64,000 nt of DNA from Lasiodiplodia sp. COLG20 (GCA_009801085.1 VNWV01000006.1:2666001-2730000), one strand, 5' to 3'. Shown: positions 25,233 through 37,847, counted from the first letter of the stretch. Numbers and translations are program-made. Notes: generated by a model not told the origin, from the sequence alone.

Positions 25233-25708
25233 TTCGCTCTCGGGCGTGTAGGGCGGCTGCGAAGTGGACGGTGGATTTTGCGAGATGATAGGACAGGACG
25301 TGTGTGATGGTTGATTTTGACGCGAGCACGCGGAGCTTGGGCCCCCGCGTTTGTGCCGCCTTACCTGGACGGGCAAGTATACCCGCTCTGCAGCTTATCG
25401 TCCGCCGCCTGTGAGGTAATTGAGGGGTAATAAGTATCCCAAAGAGGTTGTTAGATAGGCACCGTCGTCATTACGCCCGCCGTATGTCTGTACTTGGGCA
25501 AGTGACAGCGAATTTGTGAACAGACGATCGTTAGTCAGCCCCACCGCTGACCAATCACCACGAAAACGAACTCCTGCTCGGATGCATGCACCCCGCCAAG
25601 CAAATCTCCATCATCGGAATCGGCGGGGTGCACCAGAGTGGGGAGCTGAGCCTGCAAACCACTACATAATCGACTTCTCCGCAGCCGCAGAAGCTGCCTT
25701 CTTTCCGC
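25233..25708. promoter_or_regulatory. Shared divergent promoter, N-methyltransferase / aldehyde dehydrogenase
   Basis: The two start codons face away from each other across this gap, so it must hold both promoters. I see no clear TATA box and cannot assign any factor site. Confidence 0.5.
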
Positions 25709-27523
25709 ATGCTCAGACTCTTTGCGCGCCGCTTTTCTCATCAGCCTCGGCCGCGGCATCGTCAATTTATCCTCCGTTCATTTCTTCTCAGCTCGCGAAG
25801 GCCCTTTACCACCGCCATGTCTGACCTGAGTGTTGAGTTGACTGCGCCCAATGGCGTCAAATACACCCAGCCCATCGGCCTATTCATCAACAATGAATGG
25901 GTCAAGTCTACCCACGGCGAGAAGATCACCAGCATAAACCCTACGTAAGTTTGATGCTTGCTCATCTCCGCCATATGTTGCTGATTGAGCTATAAAGTGA
26001 TGAGACCGAGATCACATCCGTGTATGCCGCTGATCCTGAGGATGTTGACCTTGCGGTTAAGGCAGCACGCAAGGCATTCAAAAACCCTGCATGGCGGGAC
26101 TTGCCGAGCGTTGAGCGCGCTGAGCTCCTGTTCAAGCTTGTTGCCCTGGTTGAAAAGCACAGGGAAGTGCTGGCCACCATCGAGACCTGGGACAATGGTG
26201 AGTGCTGCCACTAAGATGAAGGGTGTCATGCTGATTGCACCACAGGCAAGCCGTACACCGTTGCTCGCGATGAGGATCTGGGTGAGGTTGCTGGCACCCT
26301 GAAGTACTATGCAGGCTATGCAGACAAGGTCCACGGCCAAGTCATCGAAACCACGCCGGACAAGCTCGCCTACACCATTCGTGAGCCTATTGGCGTCTGC
26401 GGTCAAATCATCCCGTGAGTACAAAAGGCTTCTCAGCTGAATTTTCCTGACACGGCATAGATGGAACTACCCCTTGGCAATGGCGGCGTGGAAGCTTGGT
26501 CCGGCGCTGGCTTGCGGCAACACCGTAGTTCTCAAGGCAGCAGAGCAGACGCCACTCTCCATCCTGTACTTTGCCAACTTGATAAAAGAGGCTGGCTTCC
26601 CTCCTGGTATGCTTGGCGTCAATCCAAATCGTGTGAAAGCAGGCCGCTGACAGCAGCTAGGTGTTGTCAACATCATCAACGGCTGGGGTCGTAAGGCTGG
26701 TGCCACTCTTGCTTCGCACCCCGACGTTGACAAGATTGCTTTCACCGGAAGCACCGCGACTGGCCGTGAAATTATGAAGATGGCCGCAGCCAACCTGAAG
26801 AACATTACCCTCGAAACTGGCGGCAAGTCTCCGCTTCTCGTCTTCAACGATGCCGACCTGGATCAAGCTGTCAAGTGGGCACACATTGGTATCATGTCCA
26901 ACCAAGGCCAGATCTGCACGGCTACCTCCCGTATTCTCGTCCAGGACGGCATTTACGACAAGTTCGTTGCGGCTTTCAAGGACCACGTCAAGGCAACAAG
27001 CACCGTTGGCGACCCCTTCAAAGACTCGACCTTCCAGGGCCCGCAAGTCACCAAGGCGCAGTACGACCGCGTGCTCTCGTACATCGAGCATGGAAAGTCG
27101 GAGGGCGCTACTCTCGTAACAGGCGGTGAGCCGTTCAAGGACGTGAACGGCAAGGGCTTCTTCATCGCGCCCACCGTCTTCTCGGACGTCAAGCCTGAGA
27201 TGAAGATTTTCCGCGAGGAGGTCTTTGGGCCGTTTGTCGTCATCAGCTCGTTCAAGGAGGAGGAGGACGCAATCGAGCGGGCCAACGACACCACTTACGG
27301 TCTTGGCAGTGCCGTTTTCACGACCGACATTGTCAAGGCGCACCGCGTGGCGCGCAAGATCGAGGCGGGCATGGTCTGGATCAACAGCAGCAACGATAGC
27401 CACTACGCCATTCCGTTTGGCGGTGTGAAGCAGAGCGGGATTGGGCGCGAGCTGGGCGAGGCTGGGCTGGATGCCTATACGAACAAGAAGGCCGTCCACG
27501 TCAATTTGGGCCCGCGGATATAA
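25709..27523 (+). CDS. NAD(P)+-dependent aldehyde dehydrogenase
   Basis: Oxidises aldehydes to acids, as in ethanol/acetaldehyde use. Exons: 25709 (or 25817)-25944, 25998-26197, 26246-26414, 26461-26606, 26661-27523; all junctions are in frame. From the ATG at 25817 it is 501 residues, the normal ALDH1/2-class size. Marks: substrate/cofactor region [31 protein letters not shown] (general-base Glu), catalytic Cys in [21 protein letters not shown] and [15 protein letters not shown]. The upstream ATG at 25709 adds 36 residues, rich in Arg and without acidic residues, resembling a mitochondrial presequence, while the 25817 ATG has the stronger context (ACCGCCATGT). The gene could therefore yield mitochondrial and cytosolic forms. 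Four short introns are 46-54 nt. Confidence 0.95.
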
Positions 27524-28525
27524 ACGGCTTTTTTTTCTCTGCGGCATTTACAGGAGGTTTGCTCATCGCGGTATATTTGATGTTTGTGCGAGCGTTTCTA
27601 GGACAGATTCAGCAATGGCAGATTTTTGCGGAGCCAGCTAGGCGCATTATTGGACGTCATCGTGACCCGGCGATGGTGGGCACGAGACCGGCGATCAGGG
27701 ACGTCAACGGCTTCGTGTGGAGGGGTGTGCCTCGCGCTGTGTCAGAGTGCGTTGATGACTCCAGGGTCTCGGTGGAGCGCGCCAGGGCAGTGCGGCGCCG
27801 GTGAGGCTGGTGGGGGGCTCGGAGTCGGAATAGGCAGCGTGCGGCAAGCCCGGCTGCGCGCGAACGCCCGCAAAATCCGTGGCAGGGTTGGTGTGGGCGC
27901 GGTGATAGGAACGGCCGACCAGACGGGGCCGTGCGGCGTGGTTGACAAAGGTGCCGCCGCTGATGAGGAAGACCCGCCCTGGAGCACGTCCTGGCCCAAA
28001 GCTCCATCGTCATCAGGCCCGTCTCGCCCGCATCTGAAAAGAACAGCGGCGCGCGTGTGCAGTCGGCCTCCGCAAACCCAGCTCGCTCTCTCCGGCACGC
28101 GTTGCCCGCTTGTCCCGGGCTCGGCAGAAGTTGACGAGGCCGCCAACTCCACAAACTACCTTGAACGCTGCACTGCCCGTCACCACGCGCCCGAGCACGC
28201 ACCCAGCACCACCACCGAGCCAGCCAGCTCCGACGCGCCGCTCCACCCTCACATGCTCCACCAGCACCAGCTCCCCAGCACCTAGCTGCACGCACCGACC
28301 CTGGCTCGACGCCGGCTTCAACGTCCCTCCGACCCCCACACGCTCCTACCTCACTCCCTCGCGGCCGGTCCCTGCCCTGTGCACACGATCTGCACAGCGT
28401 CGGTCGAAGGCTGCTTCCTCGCATTCCTCTCGCGCCTGTACAGACCTCCATAGAACCCGCTCCGTACCAACCCTAGCCTCGCCGCCCCCGATCCCACCGC
28501 CTGCCCACCGCCGCAGCAGAGCACC
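27524..28525. other. Intergenic; promoter and leader of the PPZ gene
   Basis: GC-rich sequence between tandem plus-strand genes. Long open frames on both strands here are compositional, with no domain. The last 250 bases are C-rich and pyrimidine-rich, typical of a fungal 5' leader. The 3' end of the aldehyde dehydrogenase carries a T-run at 27531-27537. Confidence 0.5.
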
Positions 28526-30189
28526 ATGGGCAACACCCCGTCGAAGAAGGGCGACGGGAACGGCCCCCAGCTCGACCGCGATGGCTACGCTTCCTTCTCC
28601 CGCTCCGACACGAAGGAGTCGACGCGCTCGATAAGAAACTCGCTCCGCAACAAGATCCCCGGCACCAGCACCAAGACAGACAGCCCGCGCAATTCGATCC
28701 AGGGCCTGGGCCAGGACAACAGCAACAGCAGCCTGAACAACCTGGAGAAGCTGGACTCGCCCGCAAAGTCTGCCCATCGACGGTCGGGCTCCACGTCGTC
28801 GGCGCCACCCCCCGCTCTCGATGCTGCCCAGTCGCCCGCTGACGCCGTCGACGACAGCGACCAGCCCCCGCCCTCGCCCACCCAGTCGGCAACCGTAGGC
28901 CACGGCCACGAGTCTGTCAACCAGGCGCAGCGCTCCGGTGAAGTTGACCACGTTTCGGACACGCCCCCCACCGGCCTGCCGCCGCCATCCGCCCTCACCA
29001 AGCCCAAGGAATCCATTCTTCTGAAGCGGGACCAGCCAATCCCTAGGGCGTCGGAGGCACAGACGGAGAATGGGTCGCCGACCATGGAGCTGGGCGCGCC
29101 CAAATCTATTGACATTGACGACATGATCTCTAGGTTGCTGGACGCGGGCTATTCGGCCAAGGTCACAAAGACTGTATGCTTGAAGAACGCCGAGATTTTT
29201 GCTATCTGCCAAGCCGCGCGCGAGCTTTTCCTCTCGCAACCCGCGCTCCTGGAGCTTTCACCGCCAGTCAAAATCGTTGGTGATGTGCACGGGCAATACA
29301 CGGACCTCATCAGAATGTTCGAGATGTGCGGTTTTCCGCCCAGTTCCAACTACTTGTTTTTGGGTGACTACGTCGACCGAGGCAAGCAAAGCTTGGAGAC
29401 GATTCTGCTGCTGTTGTGCTACAAGCTCAAGTTTCCCGAGAACTTCTTCCTCCTGCGCGGCAACCACGAGTGTGCCAACGTTACCCGTGTCTATGGCTTC
29501 TACGATGAGTGCAAGCGCAGGTGCAATGTCAAGGTCTGGAAGGCTTTTGTCGACACCTTCAACACTTTGCCCATTGCTGCCATTGTCGCAGGCAAGATCT
29601 TTTGCGTTCACGGTGGTCTTTCCCCCAGTCTCTCGCATATGGACGACATTCGCCAGATTGCCAGGCCTACTGATGTCCCTGATTACGGTCTATTGAATGA
29701 TCTGTTGTGGAGCGATCCGGCAGATATGGATAATGATTGGGAAGCGAACGAAAGAGGAGTCAGTTACTGTTTCGGGAAGAAGGTTATCATGGAATTCCTG
29801 CAGCGCCACGACTTCGACTTGGTTTGCCGCGCGCACATGGTGGTGGAGGACGGATACGAATTCTTCAACGACCGCATCTTGGTGACGGTCTTCTCAGCAC
29901 CTAACGTAAGTAAACCCCTACTCTTGCCGTTCATAAGCTGACGCTAGTAAGTACTGCGGCGAGTTCGACAACTGGGGAGCAGTCATGTCGGTGTCTGCCG
30001 AACTCCTCTGCAGCTTCGAACTGCTCAAGCCATTAGACTCGAGTGCACTGAAGAGCCACATCAAGAAGGGCAGGAACAAGAGGCAGAGCATGCTCAACAG
30101 CCCGGTAGGTACTCCGGATGGTTTCAGATTGCACCAGCTGACAGCAATACGTCATGTAGCCGGCAAATCAGTACCCGCAATCTTACTAA
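28526..30189 (+). CDS. PPZ-type Ser/Thr protein phosphatase (PP1-related)
   Basis: Catalytic phosphatase of the PP1 superfamily with a long N-terminal extension, as in yeast Ppz1/Ppz2 and Aspergillus PpzA, which act in cation balance and cell integrity. Exons 28526-29905, 29952-30104 and 30160-30189 give 520 residues. The N-terminus [11 protein letters not shown] has Gly2 and Ser6, fitting N-myristoylation, so membrane association is likely. Residues 10 to about 195 are Ser/Pro-rich and disordered. Metal and catalytic motifs are GDVHGQ (252-257), GDYVDRG (280-286) and RGNHE (311-315), then [10 protein letters not shown] and APNYCGEFDN spanning the first intron. The tail ends in [15 protein letters not shown], joined by the second intron (30105-30159). 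Both introns restore PP1/PPZ consensus text. Confidence 0.95.
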
Positions 30190-31283
30190 GTGATGTACGC
30201 GGCCCCGCACAAAGCGGTCTCATCAACACTCCGCGTCGAAAATACCCGAGTGTGCGGACGTTCGTCCGATTGCATGTGACGGCTTCATGGAGATAGGCCG
30301 GCGCGACACGACGGAGGATTTTGCCTCGGGGGACGCATTAACAACGTATCGTGCGACTCCAGCACGCCACGGACGAGTAGATGGCCGGCGGAAGACGGAA
30401 TGAAGACGAACGGGGTTCAGTGAGGCGCGCGGCCAAGACGCAGACGTCCGGTCTCTGCATGGATTTTCGATGGTACTTCACACACGACTCTTGGCGCGGG
30501 GAGTTAGCTGGAGCACGATTTGGTTTCATTGTCTCTTCCTTTGCTGCTGCTTGAGCAAGCATGCGCGACACCGGTGGCAACTCTCAACAGATTTTATTTT
30601 GGTTGGGGTCCGCATCAGTCTCCTTTCACTAGGGGTGCGGTGCGTCGGTCGGAGTTTTAGTCTCAAGAAAGAAAGAAACGCGTTCGCGACTCTGTTTTGC
30701 TGTGCCGGATGCAGGGTGTTGTCTCGAAGCTCGACCTTGTACAATAAAACGCAGTGTAATGTCGAATACTAGTCTCGGTGGTCGCGTGATGCACGTGTCT
30801 CGCGTGAGAAAATTGCCAAGCCGGGCTAGAGAAAGGATTGTCTTGCAGTGCGGGGGCGATTGGAAACGCTTCGCGCAGTCGTTCTTGGTGTCTTTGTTGG
30901 TGGAAAGGTGAGAGGAAGTGGCTGCGCGCCTGCCTGACCGGCATCGTCAGGCCAATCAGGCATCGGAGTGGTGCGCTTATTTAGCCGTTTGGGTGCTAGC
31001 TTCCGAGGATGGCCCGAGCGCGCGAGCGCGCCCACACAGCTTTTCGACCTGAGCCGACTCTCACTTTCTGCCTCCGACGACGACGAGCCGACGCCAGCAT
31101 CAACACCCAGTACGTGATACCGCTCCCACCGCGCGCGCGCAAACAGCTGCAACGGCACTGCAGCTTCTCTCTCGCACCGCACACGCACTGCGCATTTCTC
31201 CAGGATCTTGGGCTGATTTCCAATTGCTTCAAACAGAACCCGGGACCTTTTCTTCTCCGATCTTCCAATCCTAAATCGCAAAA
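30190..31283. other. Intergenic between PPZ and RPS2 genes
   Basis: Holds the PPZ 3' region and the RPS2 promoter and leader. The 200 bases before the RPS2 start are rich in pyrimidine tracts (CTCTCACTTTCTGCC, TTTTCTTCTCC), common in ribosomal-protein leaders. No extra gene was seen. Confidence 0.5.
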
Positions 31284-31453
31284 ATGGCCGACGCTCCTGC
31301 CCCCGCCGCCCCCGCGCCCGCCCGTGGTGGTTTCGGTGCCCGTGGTGGTGACCGCGGCCGTGGTCGTGGCCGTGGACGTGGCCGCCGTGGCGGTCGCCAG
31401 AACGAGGAGAAGGAGTGGCAGCCCGTCACCAAGCTCGGCCGTCTCGTGAAGGC

Positions 31454-31486
<33 letters not shown>

Positions 31487-32310
31487 GCACTCCCTGCCCA
31501 TCAAGGAGTTCCAGATCATCGACTTCTTCCTGCCCAAGCTCAAGGATGAGGTCATGAAGGTGAGCAGCTACACCAATTTTTTTTCTCGGATGGATTGTGG
31601 TGGGATTGGGCACGAAGGGAGACTGGGTTTTCGGGGGAACTATGGACACGTCTGGAGGAATACACGGAAATGGGCTTTGGAAACATTCTTGGGGATGCGG
31701 AGACTAATGCATCTCGGAACTACAGATCAAGCCCGTCCAGAAGCAGACCCGTGCCGGTCAGCGCACCCGCTTCAAGGCCATCGTTGTCATTGGTGACTCT
31801 GAGGGCCACATCGGTCTTGGTATCAAGACCTCCAAGGAAGTCGCGACTGCCATCCGCGCCGCCATCATCATCGCCAAGCTCAGCGTTGTCCCCATCAGGA
31901 GAGGTTACTGGGGTTCCAACCTCGGTGAGCCCCACTCTCTGCCCGTCAAGACCTCGGGCAAGTGCGGTTCCGTCACCGTCCGTGTAAGTACCACCCATTT
32001 CCACGCTTGGACGAAGATCCAGCCGCGAGCAAGCAATTGACATCTCATGCAGCTCATTCCCGCTCCCCGCGGTACTGGCCTCGTTGCCTCCCCCGCCGTC
32101 AAGCGTCTGCTCCAGCTTGCTGGTGTCAACGACGCCTACACCGCCTCCGCCGGTTCCACCAAGACCCTCGAGAACACCCTCAAGGCCACCTTCTCTGCCG
32201 TCACCAACTCCTACGGCTTCCTCACCCCCAACCTCTGGAAGGAGTCCAAGCCCAGCAGGAGCCCGCTCGAGGAGTTCTCCGACGTCCTCCGTGAGGGCAA
32301 GAAGTACTAA
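31284..32310 (+). CDS. RPS2: 40S ribosomal protein S2 (uS5)
   Basis: Small-subunit ribosomal protein near the mRNA entry region, needed for decoding accuracy. Exons 31284-31559, 31726-31983 and 32053-32310 give 263 residues, the normal eukaryotic length. The N-terminal RG-repeat region (about residues 14-37) is the usual arginine-methylation target in this family. The S5 double-stranded-RNA-binding segment follows ([19 protein letters not shown], then [20 protein letters not shown]) and the C-terminal S5 domain includes [20 protein letters not shown]. The introns are 166 and 69 nt; the first is long, as is common in ribosomal-protein genes. Codon use is strongly C-ending, consistent with high expression. 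Confidence 0.98.
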
Positions 32311-35300
32311 GCGGTTGTGGGACGATTGTCAAGGGAGCGGTCACGATGATGGGTTTTCTTCACACCACAAGGGTTTCTGGCTTGTTTTGAAACGGTTCCG
32401 ATGCATGGCCTCGACACCTCTTGCATGGGGTTGCGCGCGCGGGTTCTTTTCGGGGAGGAAACCTAGCATAGGTTTTTGCTTCGAAAAAGAGTAAAAAAGA
32501 GATGCAATGCAGTTCCGAAAAAATGCATTGAGCGTATGACTTACACATGGGACTCATGCGGGCGAGAATGACTTGTGACTTGCGCTTGGTTTGCAATGAT
32601 TTGCCCATTTCTAATCACAGGTGGTTCCAGGCGAGGTCGATGCCAAGTGCGGAAAGCTTATCACCGGGTAGAGCCGAAGAGCTTGGTTATCAGGATGCCT
32701 GCTTCTCTCTCTTTCGTCGAGCTAAAGCAGGGTAGGTATGCCGAGCCGCCGTCTATGGTCGAGATTATTGGCTGTCTTCTTGAGCCGTCTCTGGGCAACC
32801 TCCCGTCATATGTGCATTATTTCCCGTCTTTTTTTGAACGCAAACTCTGGTTCCGGTCAGCACCGCGTGCTCCACTAATTACCATCGCCCGTGATCAGAT
32901 GCCGTTTGAGCGATCGATCAGCTGGGTGTGGTTGGGTTTCGTGGGATATACATAGATGTATATCTGTACCGATGGGTTTGCTCCTTCGCTAACTGTCCGA
33001 CGTGTTCTCTTGATTGAAGAGTGCTACGTCTGGTAGCTAAATACTTCTTTCGAGGCCACTTTCCTTTCCCTGCTAATTTGCCATTTTTCTATTCAGTCTG
33101 ACTTGGGTTGATTGTGGCGAATGTTGTGGATGCTCATCGTTTTCATCAAATGATGCGGATCTTCATGTCACTGAAGTGGACAGGATGAGGATTCAAAATA
33201 AAGCGTGGGGATGGCATAGGTCAGATCGAATGTACTTGCTCAAGAATATGCGCAAGACAGTCCACGCACAAAACACAAGACACCAGTACAGCCGGAGTAC
33301 TGTGTTGTCGTTTACACAATGGGCTCGCCGTGTCTCGAAGCAGAACTCGCATGTAGCAAGGACGTACAGCATACAAAGGCAAGCCCGGAATTAAATAGCC
33401 GGTGATGGAGAGGCGACAACGAAGAGCCCATGATCGAACGCAAGCCGGTACCCTGGAGGAAAGCCTGCCAGGCGTCCGCGTGCAGGGGAAAAGAGCTGTC
33501 TGGGGGAGGCGGGAGTGAGGCCAGTCGCCCACGTGAACACCAGTTTGAGCATTTGCCAGCGGCTTTCCAGAAGGGTCGCAACAGCTGACATGATGGACTT
33601 GATGAGGCGTATCTCATGACGTGGTCTCCCTTGTGGCTGGGGTGCAAGGGCCGTTCCCTCTTCCTTAAATGCTTGAGTTCGCTGTGAATCAATAATCCCT
33701 ATAAACCAGTTTGCAATGGATTTAGCAACCGCTACTTTATCAAGTTAACTCGACTTGGGGCTTCTTGTTGGAGCCGCTTATCGCGAGTGGCCGGGAGGCG
33801 CTGTGCTTGTTCGTGTACTAAGCACCCACAAAGTTTCTAACTAGATTATGGTGATACACTTCATCACCACGTTATAATTCTGTTCACTACCTCAGCAAAG
33901 CCGTCATTCATTATTGTGCGGACTGAATAAAATTACGGCTTACATCAATCAAGCCTTAAGATAACCGGAGCCAAGTGCTTTAAGTTTACGGTTGGTTCCG
34001 AACTGAATATTTATAAGGGCCGCTTTAAAGTTAAAACGGATGGTTCAAGTTCAATACGACTGAATTTAAAGGTGGTGAAAGTGGTGCTGTGGTGGTCCCC
34101 GGCGGTCAGGCTCCCAATGTCTCACTCGCCATTTTCTTGCCTATAGCAAGTATATAAGGAGCGCATCTCTCCTCATCGTCTTCAAATCCCTCTTACTTTC
34201 CTTTGGTTCCGCAATCTCTTCAAGCATTGGCACCTTTGACTTACTATATCAAGTCCTTTTGAAACGGGTTGGCGCCAGCCCATGCTGAGATGGACTTGTA
34301 TAGTAGGCAGGCGATGTCGCACTTCTGCCTTCCTCACAAGCTGATAATTGTATCATGATGTTACGCTGCATCACCAAACCATGATGCTGTTTATCACCAT
34401 TCCATGATGTCCTCACCGCTCATCATGGACATCAGACAAAACCACTGTTAGTGTGAAAACTGGAACACCACACGACAAACGGCACAAACACAAAGTTTTT
34501 GGCTTCAGTGACCACTTTTTCCCGAACCAGTTGAATCTGATTCGGGTAGACGTAGCTGACTCTGCTCCGCTTTCCTTGGAGGACGAAGAGAGAGGGAGAG
34601 AGCCAGACGAGGCTGCCTTTATATCACGAAGGCCAGCGCAGTCTTCAACAACGCGCACGAGGTTGCTCAGAGCCCGTGTTACACGTGCGTAGGATGGCTT
34701 CGCAGATGACACCTGCACGCACTGGACCCTGTGAAGGGCGGCCCCCCGTCACGTCACTGCAAAACGAAGCAGTGGCACCGGCACGGGGTGTCCAACGTCT
34801 CCATGCACGGGGGCAGCTTCGCCATGCCACCGCCGTGCCCTGCCGGTCATCCATCAACGCCAGTAGCCTCGTTGGCACCAGCGCTCTTGGCGCATGACGA
34901 GACAATTACAGCGACGATCGGGTGCCACAGGCCCGTGGCAGCTGCAGTTGCTCGGCGGGTTGTGTGCGGTCGAACTCGCAGCGCATGAGGCCGGCGGATA
35001 AGGGAAGTGGGCGGCTGTGTGCGTGCTGTATGTTTAGCTCATGGTTGTGGTGCTGAGGAGGCGGATCTGACGGTAGTGGTTGTGCGTCGTAAGCATGAAG
35101 GTGTAGGGGAGCGGGAGGAGTAAGAGGAACGTGGAGGACAACAACGAGAAGGGGTCATGAATGGAGGATATGCATCAGGACGAGCAAGTGAAGGAGTGTT
35201 TGGAAGTGGCTCGTGAGAATCGTTGGCGTCGGTCAGAGCGAATTCCGGAGAAAGGCAACTCAGCAAACATAGGAGGGCGAGCAGAGGGAGACGTAGGAGG

Positions 35301-36248
35301 TATGTGGAATTCGTCTGATTCTGAAGAAGAAGAAGAAGAAACAAGAGGTGATGGTCTACTAATACATCGCACGTAAGCTATAGCTAATTGTTAAGGTTCA
35401 CAATCTGCAAACATGAATTTAGCTCAACTTCTGAAAGGCGGTTTGAATGGCGAGTCCATTTCACAGATCTCTCCGACGGTGCTCTACCTCCGGTAAGTGC
35501 TCCTATGCGCATCAACAGCATGTGAAAGGCCGCCTCATATATGGGCTATAACTATTGGAGCATACACGGGAGAAAAATCCCGTGCCTCGAGCCACTGCTG
35601 CGCTTGCAACTGCAAGAACGTGACAGGAAGAGGCACGCCCGCAGCTTCGGAGTGCACGCGATGCTCTCTGCCACTCCAATTCTGCGCATGTGTCTAAGGT
35701 CCCGTGAGCATCAAGCATGCACCTCAATGAACATGCTTCACGAGGATCCCCCGACTTCTCTGCGCGTTCTTCCTATAAAATGGGTCTCAATCTTTCTTTC
35801 TTCTTGACAGTACTCGAGAATATCTAGTCGCTTCTATCGCCCGGGACAACATGCCTACTGGTGTTTCGTTGTGCGCTTGGAGCGGCACACTGCTTTATAT
35901 GACCAGCTGACTTTAGAGTTTGTCCTCTTCCGCAATAACAGTTGCTTTCGTCCAATATACATGATGATAGAGAAAGTTGATGTGGTACGGTGATGAATGC
36001 CACCATGTTATAATAATGAAGGAAATCGGCACTATCTGTTCTCCCGTGTGATCGATTACAGGGGATGCAACAAGTAGGGCGAGACAACTCCACCGCTTTG
36101 GAAAGAAATCATGTCGGCCCCGGCCAATGCAATAACATGAACGTAGAATCATGCTACTGCGTCAAGTTTCTCAACATCACGACGAGTCTTTGACCAAGCA
36201 ACCATATTCATACACAGCAAAACCAGTGTCTACACCATGCCCCCCAAC
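32311..36248. other. Long intergenic interval, no recognised gene
   Basis: The first 400 bases are the RPS2 3' side. The rest has no assignable coding frame; 33.7-34.4 kb is AT-rich and contains TATA-like ATATAAGG near 34,153 with no open frame behind it. At 35.04-35.34 kb the minus strand reads as a Leu-rich, signal-peptide-like stretch, but it has no ATG and the plus strand reads as an acidic GAA repeat, so I do not call a gene. Possible old repeat remains. Confidence 0.45.
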
Positions 36249-37847
36249 TCACCTCCCCTCATGCTTATTCCACGTCGCATTCCTATGCTTCCAATACAGC
36301 CCGCTCTGAATCGCCTTCCTGATCGCATACGCGCCGCCGACCGGCCACAAATCCAACAACCTCCTCGTCCACCCACCCTCCGCCTTGATCTTCTTCTCCA
36401 ACTCGACGTCGACCTTGACCTTCTCGTAGACACTAGGCAAGCCGGTGGCGCCGTACTTCTGGCGCAGGGCGTCGTACCACTCGCGGTTATTGTAGGTGCG
36501 CCAGAATTCGTCTTCGGTGTAGTACGTGTGAGCGTAGAGCCACTTCATGCCGCCGAGCTCGCGCAGCTTGGCCTCGAGGTCGCGGTTGAGGGCGGCGAAG
36601 GCGTCGATGTCGTTCTGAGCGTGTCGCGGGGCCCAGCCCCACAGGCCGATGTTGAGGAGGGGCTTGAGGCGCGTTTCTGTGGTCCCCTTCTCCATGTCGG
36701 CGACCTCCTCGATCTCGGATGGGTTGTTGGGGTGCATGGTGGGGAGCGGGCTCTGCTTGAGCGGGCACAGCCACAGTGGCCAGATGCCGAACTTGTCGGA
36801 CGTGTAGTCGATGAACTTCTCGGCCGTCGGGAAGGGCAGGGCCAGGTCCTGGACGACGTAGCGGCGCGACTGGCCGCTGGCGTGCAGGGCGGCGTAGAGC
36901 ATGCGCGTGTGCAGGAAGTCGTCGAGCCAGCGCCGCGTGAGGGCGTTGAAGGGGAAGTTGAAGTACTCGAACGCGGACCGCCCGACCCAGAAGCCGCCGC
37001 GGTCGTAGCGGAAGAGGTACTCGGCGAGCGGCACCGTTTCCGTCTTCGGGCGCCCGCTCTTGATCTGGTCTTGGACGTGCAGGTAGAACCACGGGTCCTT
37101 GGGGGCGCTGAAGGTCTGGATGGGAGACTTTGGTGACGGCTTGTTGGTTGCGCGGCCGGTGATGATGGAGCCCTCGGTCTTGGAGAACAGGATGCCGTCG
37201 ACGTAGTCGTAGGTGTCTGGCTCCTTGATGAGCTGCTCTGATAGCTCGACAGCCTCAGCTACGCTCGAGACTGGGTGGTAGGTCGTCTCGACGAACTTCT
37301 TGGCTTCCTTGAGCTGTAACTCCACCAGGGTGGTGACGCCGAAGGTGCCGACGGCACCGGCTGCGCCATGGAAGAGGTCTGGCATCTCGGCCCGCGAAAT
37401 CTTCACAACTTCACCGTTGGCCAGGACCATTTCGACCCAGTTGATGGTCTGGTCGAAGTAACCGTACTTGAAAGAGCTGCTCTCGCCCGAGGTGCCGGAG
37501 TAGCCGCCACCAACAGTGATACCAGGGAACTCCATGATGACAGGGGGAATGAGGCCGTACTTCATGGTCTCTTCGGCAAGACGGTCCATGGGTACATTGG
37601 GCTGGACGAGGGCGGTGCGAGCTTCAACATCGACCTTGAGCACGTGTGATAGGCCACTCGTGTCAATGAAGTTGGTCTTGCGTCTGGTTGCAGACTGGCG
37701 AGTGCTGTTTGTCGAGCCATGCGAGATACGGAACTTCTCACCTCGTTCGTGGAAGCCGCGGACATCGGCAGAAATCTTAGCGACAGCCTTTGTATGGTCC
37801 TCTAACGAAGGTGTTGCAGCGGCAGGAGCCTGCGCAGCCAGTCGCAT
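36249..37847 (-). CDS. FAD-linked oxidoreductase, DHCR24/DIMINUTO-like
   Basis: Flavoprotein of the PCMH/FAD_binding_4 type most like delta(24)-sterol reductases. It has 532 residues in a single exon with the ATG at 37847. The FAD-binding half is visible as FRISHGSTNSTRQS, VDVEARTALVQPNVPMDRL and the glycine-rich FPGITVGGGYSGTSGESSS at about residues 105-125, followed by GYFDQTINWVEMVLANGEVV and FHGAAGAVGTFGVTTLVEL. The C-terminal half has the DHCR24-type substrate domain (WPLWLCPLKQ, YTEDEFWRTYNN). Animal and plant relatives have an N-terminal membrane anchor; none is clear here. Ergosterol itself does not need delta(24)-reduction, so the substrate in the fungus is open. No intron. Confidence 0.88.
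   Translation of the reverse strand: MRLAAQAPAAATPSLEDHTKAVAKISADVRGFHERGEKFRISHGSTNSTRQSATRRKTNFIDTSGLSHVLKVDVEARTALVQPNVPMDRLAEETMKYGLIPPVIMEFPGITVGGGYSGTSGESSSFKYGYFDQTINWVEMVLANGEVVKISRAEMPDLFHGAAGAVGTFGVTTLVELQLKEAKKFVETTYHPVSSVAEAVELSEQLIKEPDTYDYVDGILFSKTEGSIITGRATNKPSPKSPIQTFSAPKDPWFYLHVQDQIKSGRPKTETVPLAEYLFRYDRGGFWVGRSAFEYFNFPFNALTRRWLDDFLHTRMLYAALHASGQSRRYVVQDLALPFPTAEKFIDYTSDKFGIWPLWLCPLKQSPLPTMHPNNPSEIEEVADMEKGTTETRLKPLLNIGLWGWAPRHAQNDIDAFAALNRDLEAKLRELGGMKWLYAHTYYTEDEFWRTYNNREWYDALRQKYGATGLPSVYEKVKVDVELEKKIKAEGGWTRRLLDLWPVGGAYAIRKAIQSGLYWKHRNATWNKHEGR

Noticed and set aside
27657..28451. 264-codon minus-strand frame between ALDH and PPZ
   Set aside because: GC-rich Arg/Gly/Ala text without domain; region is promoter and leader of the PPZ gene.
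35039..35344. Signal-peptide-like Leu-rich minus-strand frame
   Set aside because: No ATG start; the leucines derive from a GAA/TTC repeat, so a small secreted protein is not supported.
36237..37136. 299-codon frame opposite the FAD oxidase
   Set aside because: Shadow of the real gene; no domain and first codon is not supported.
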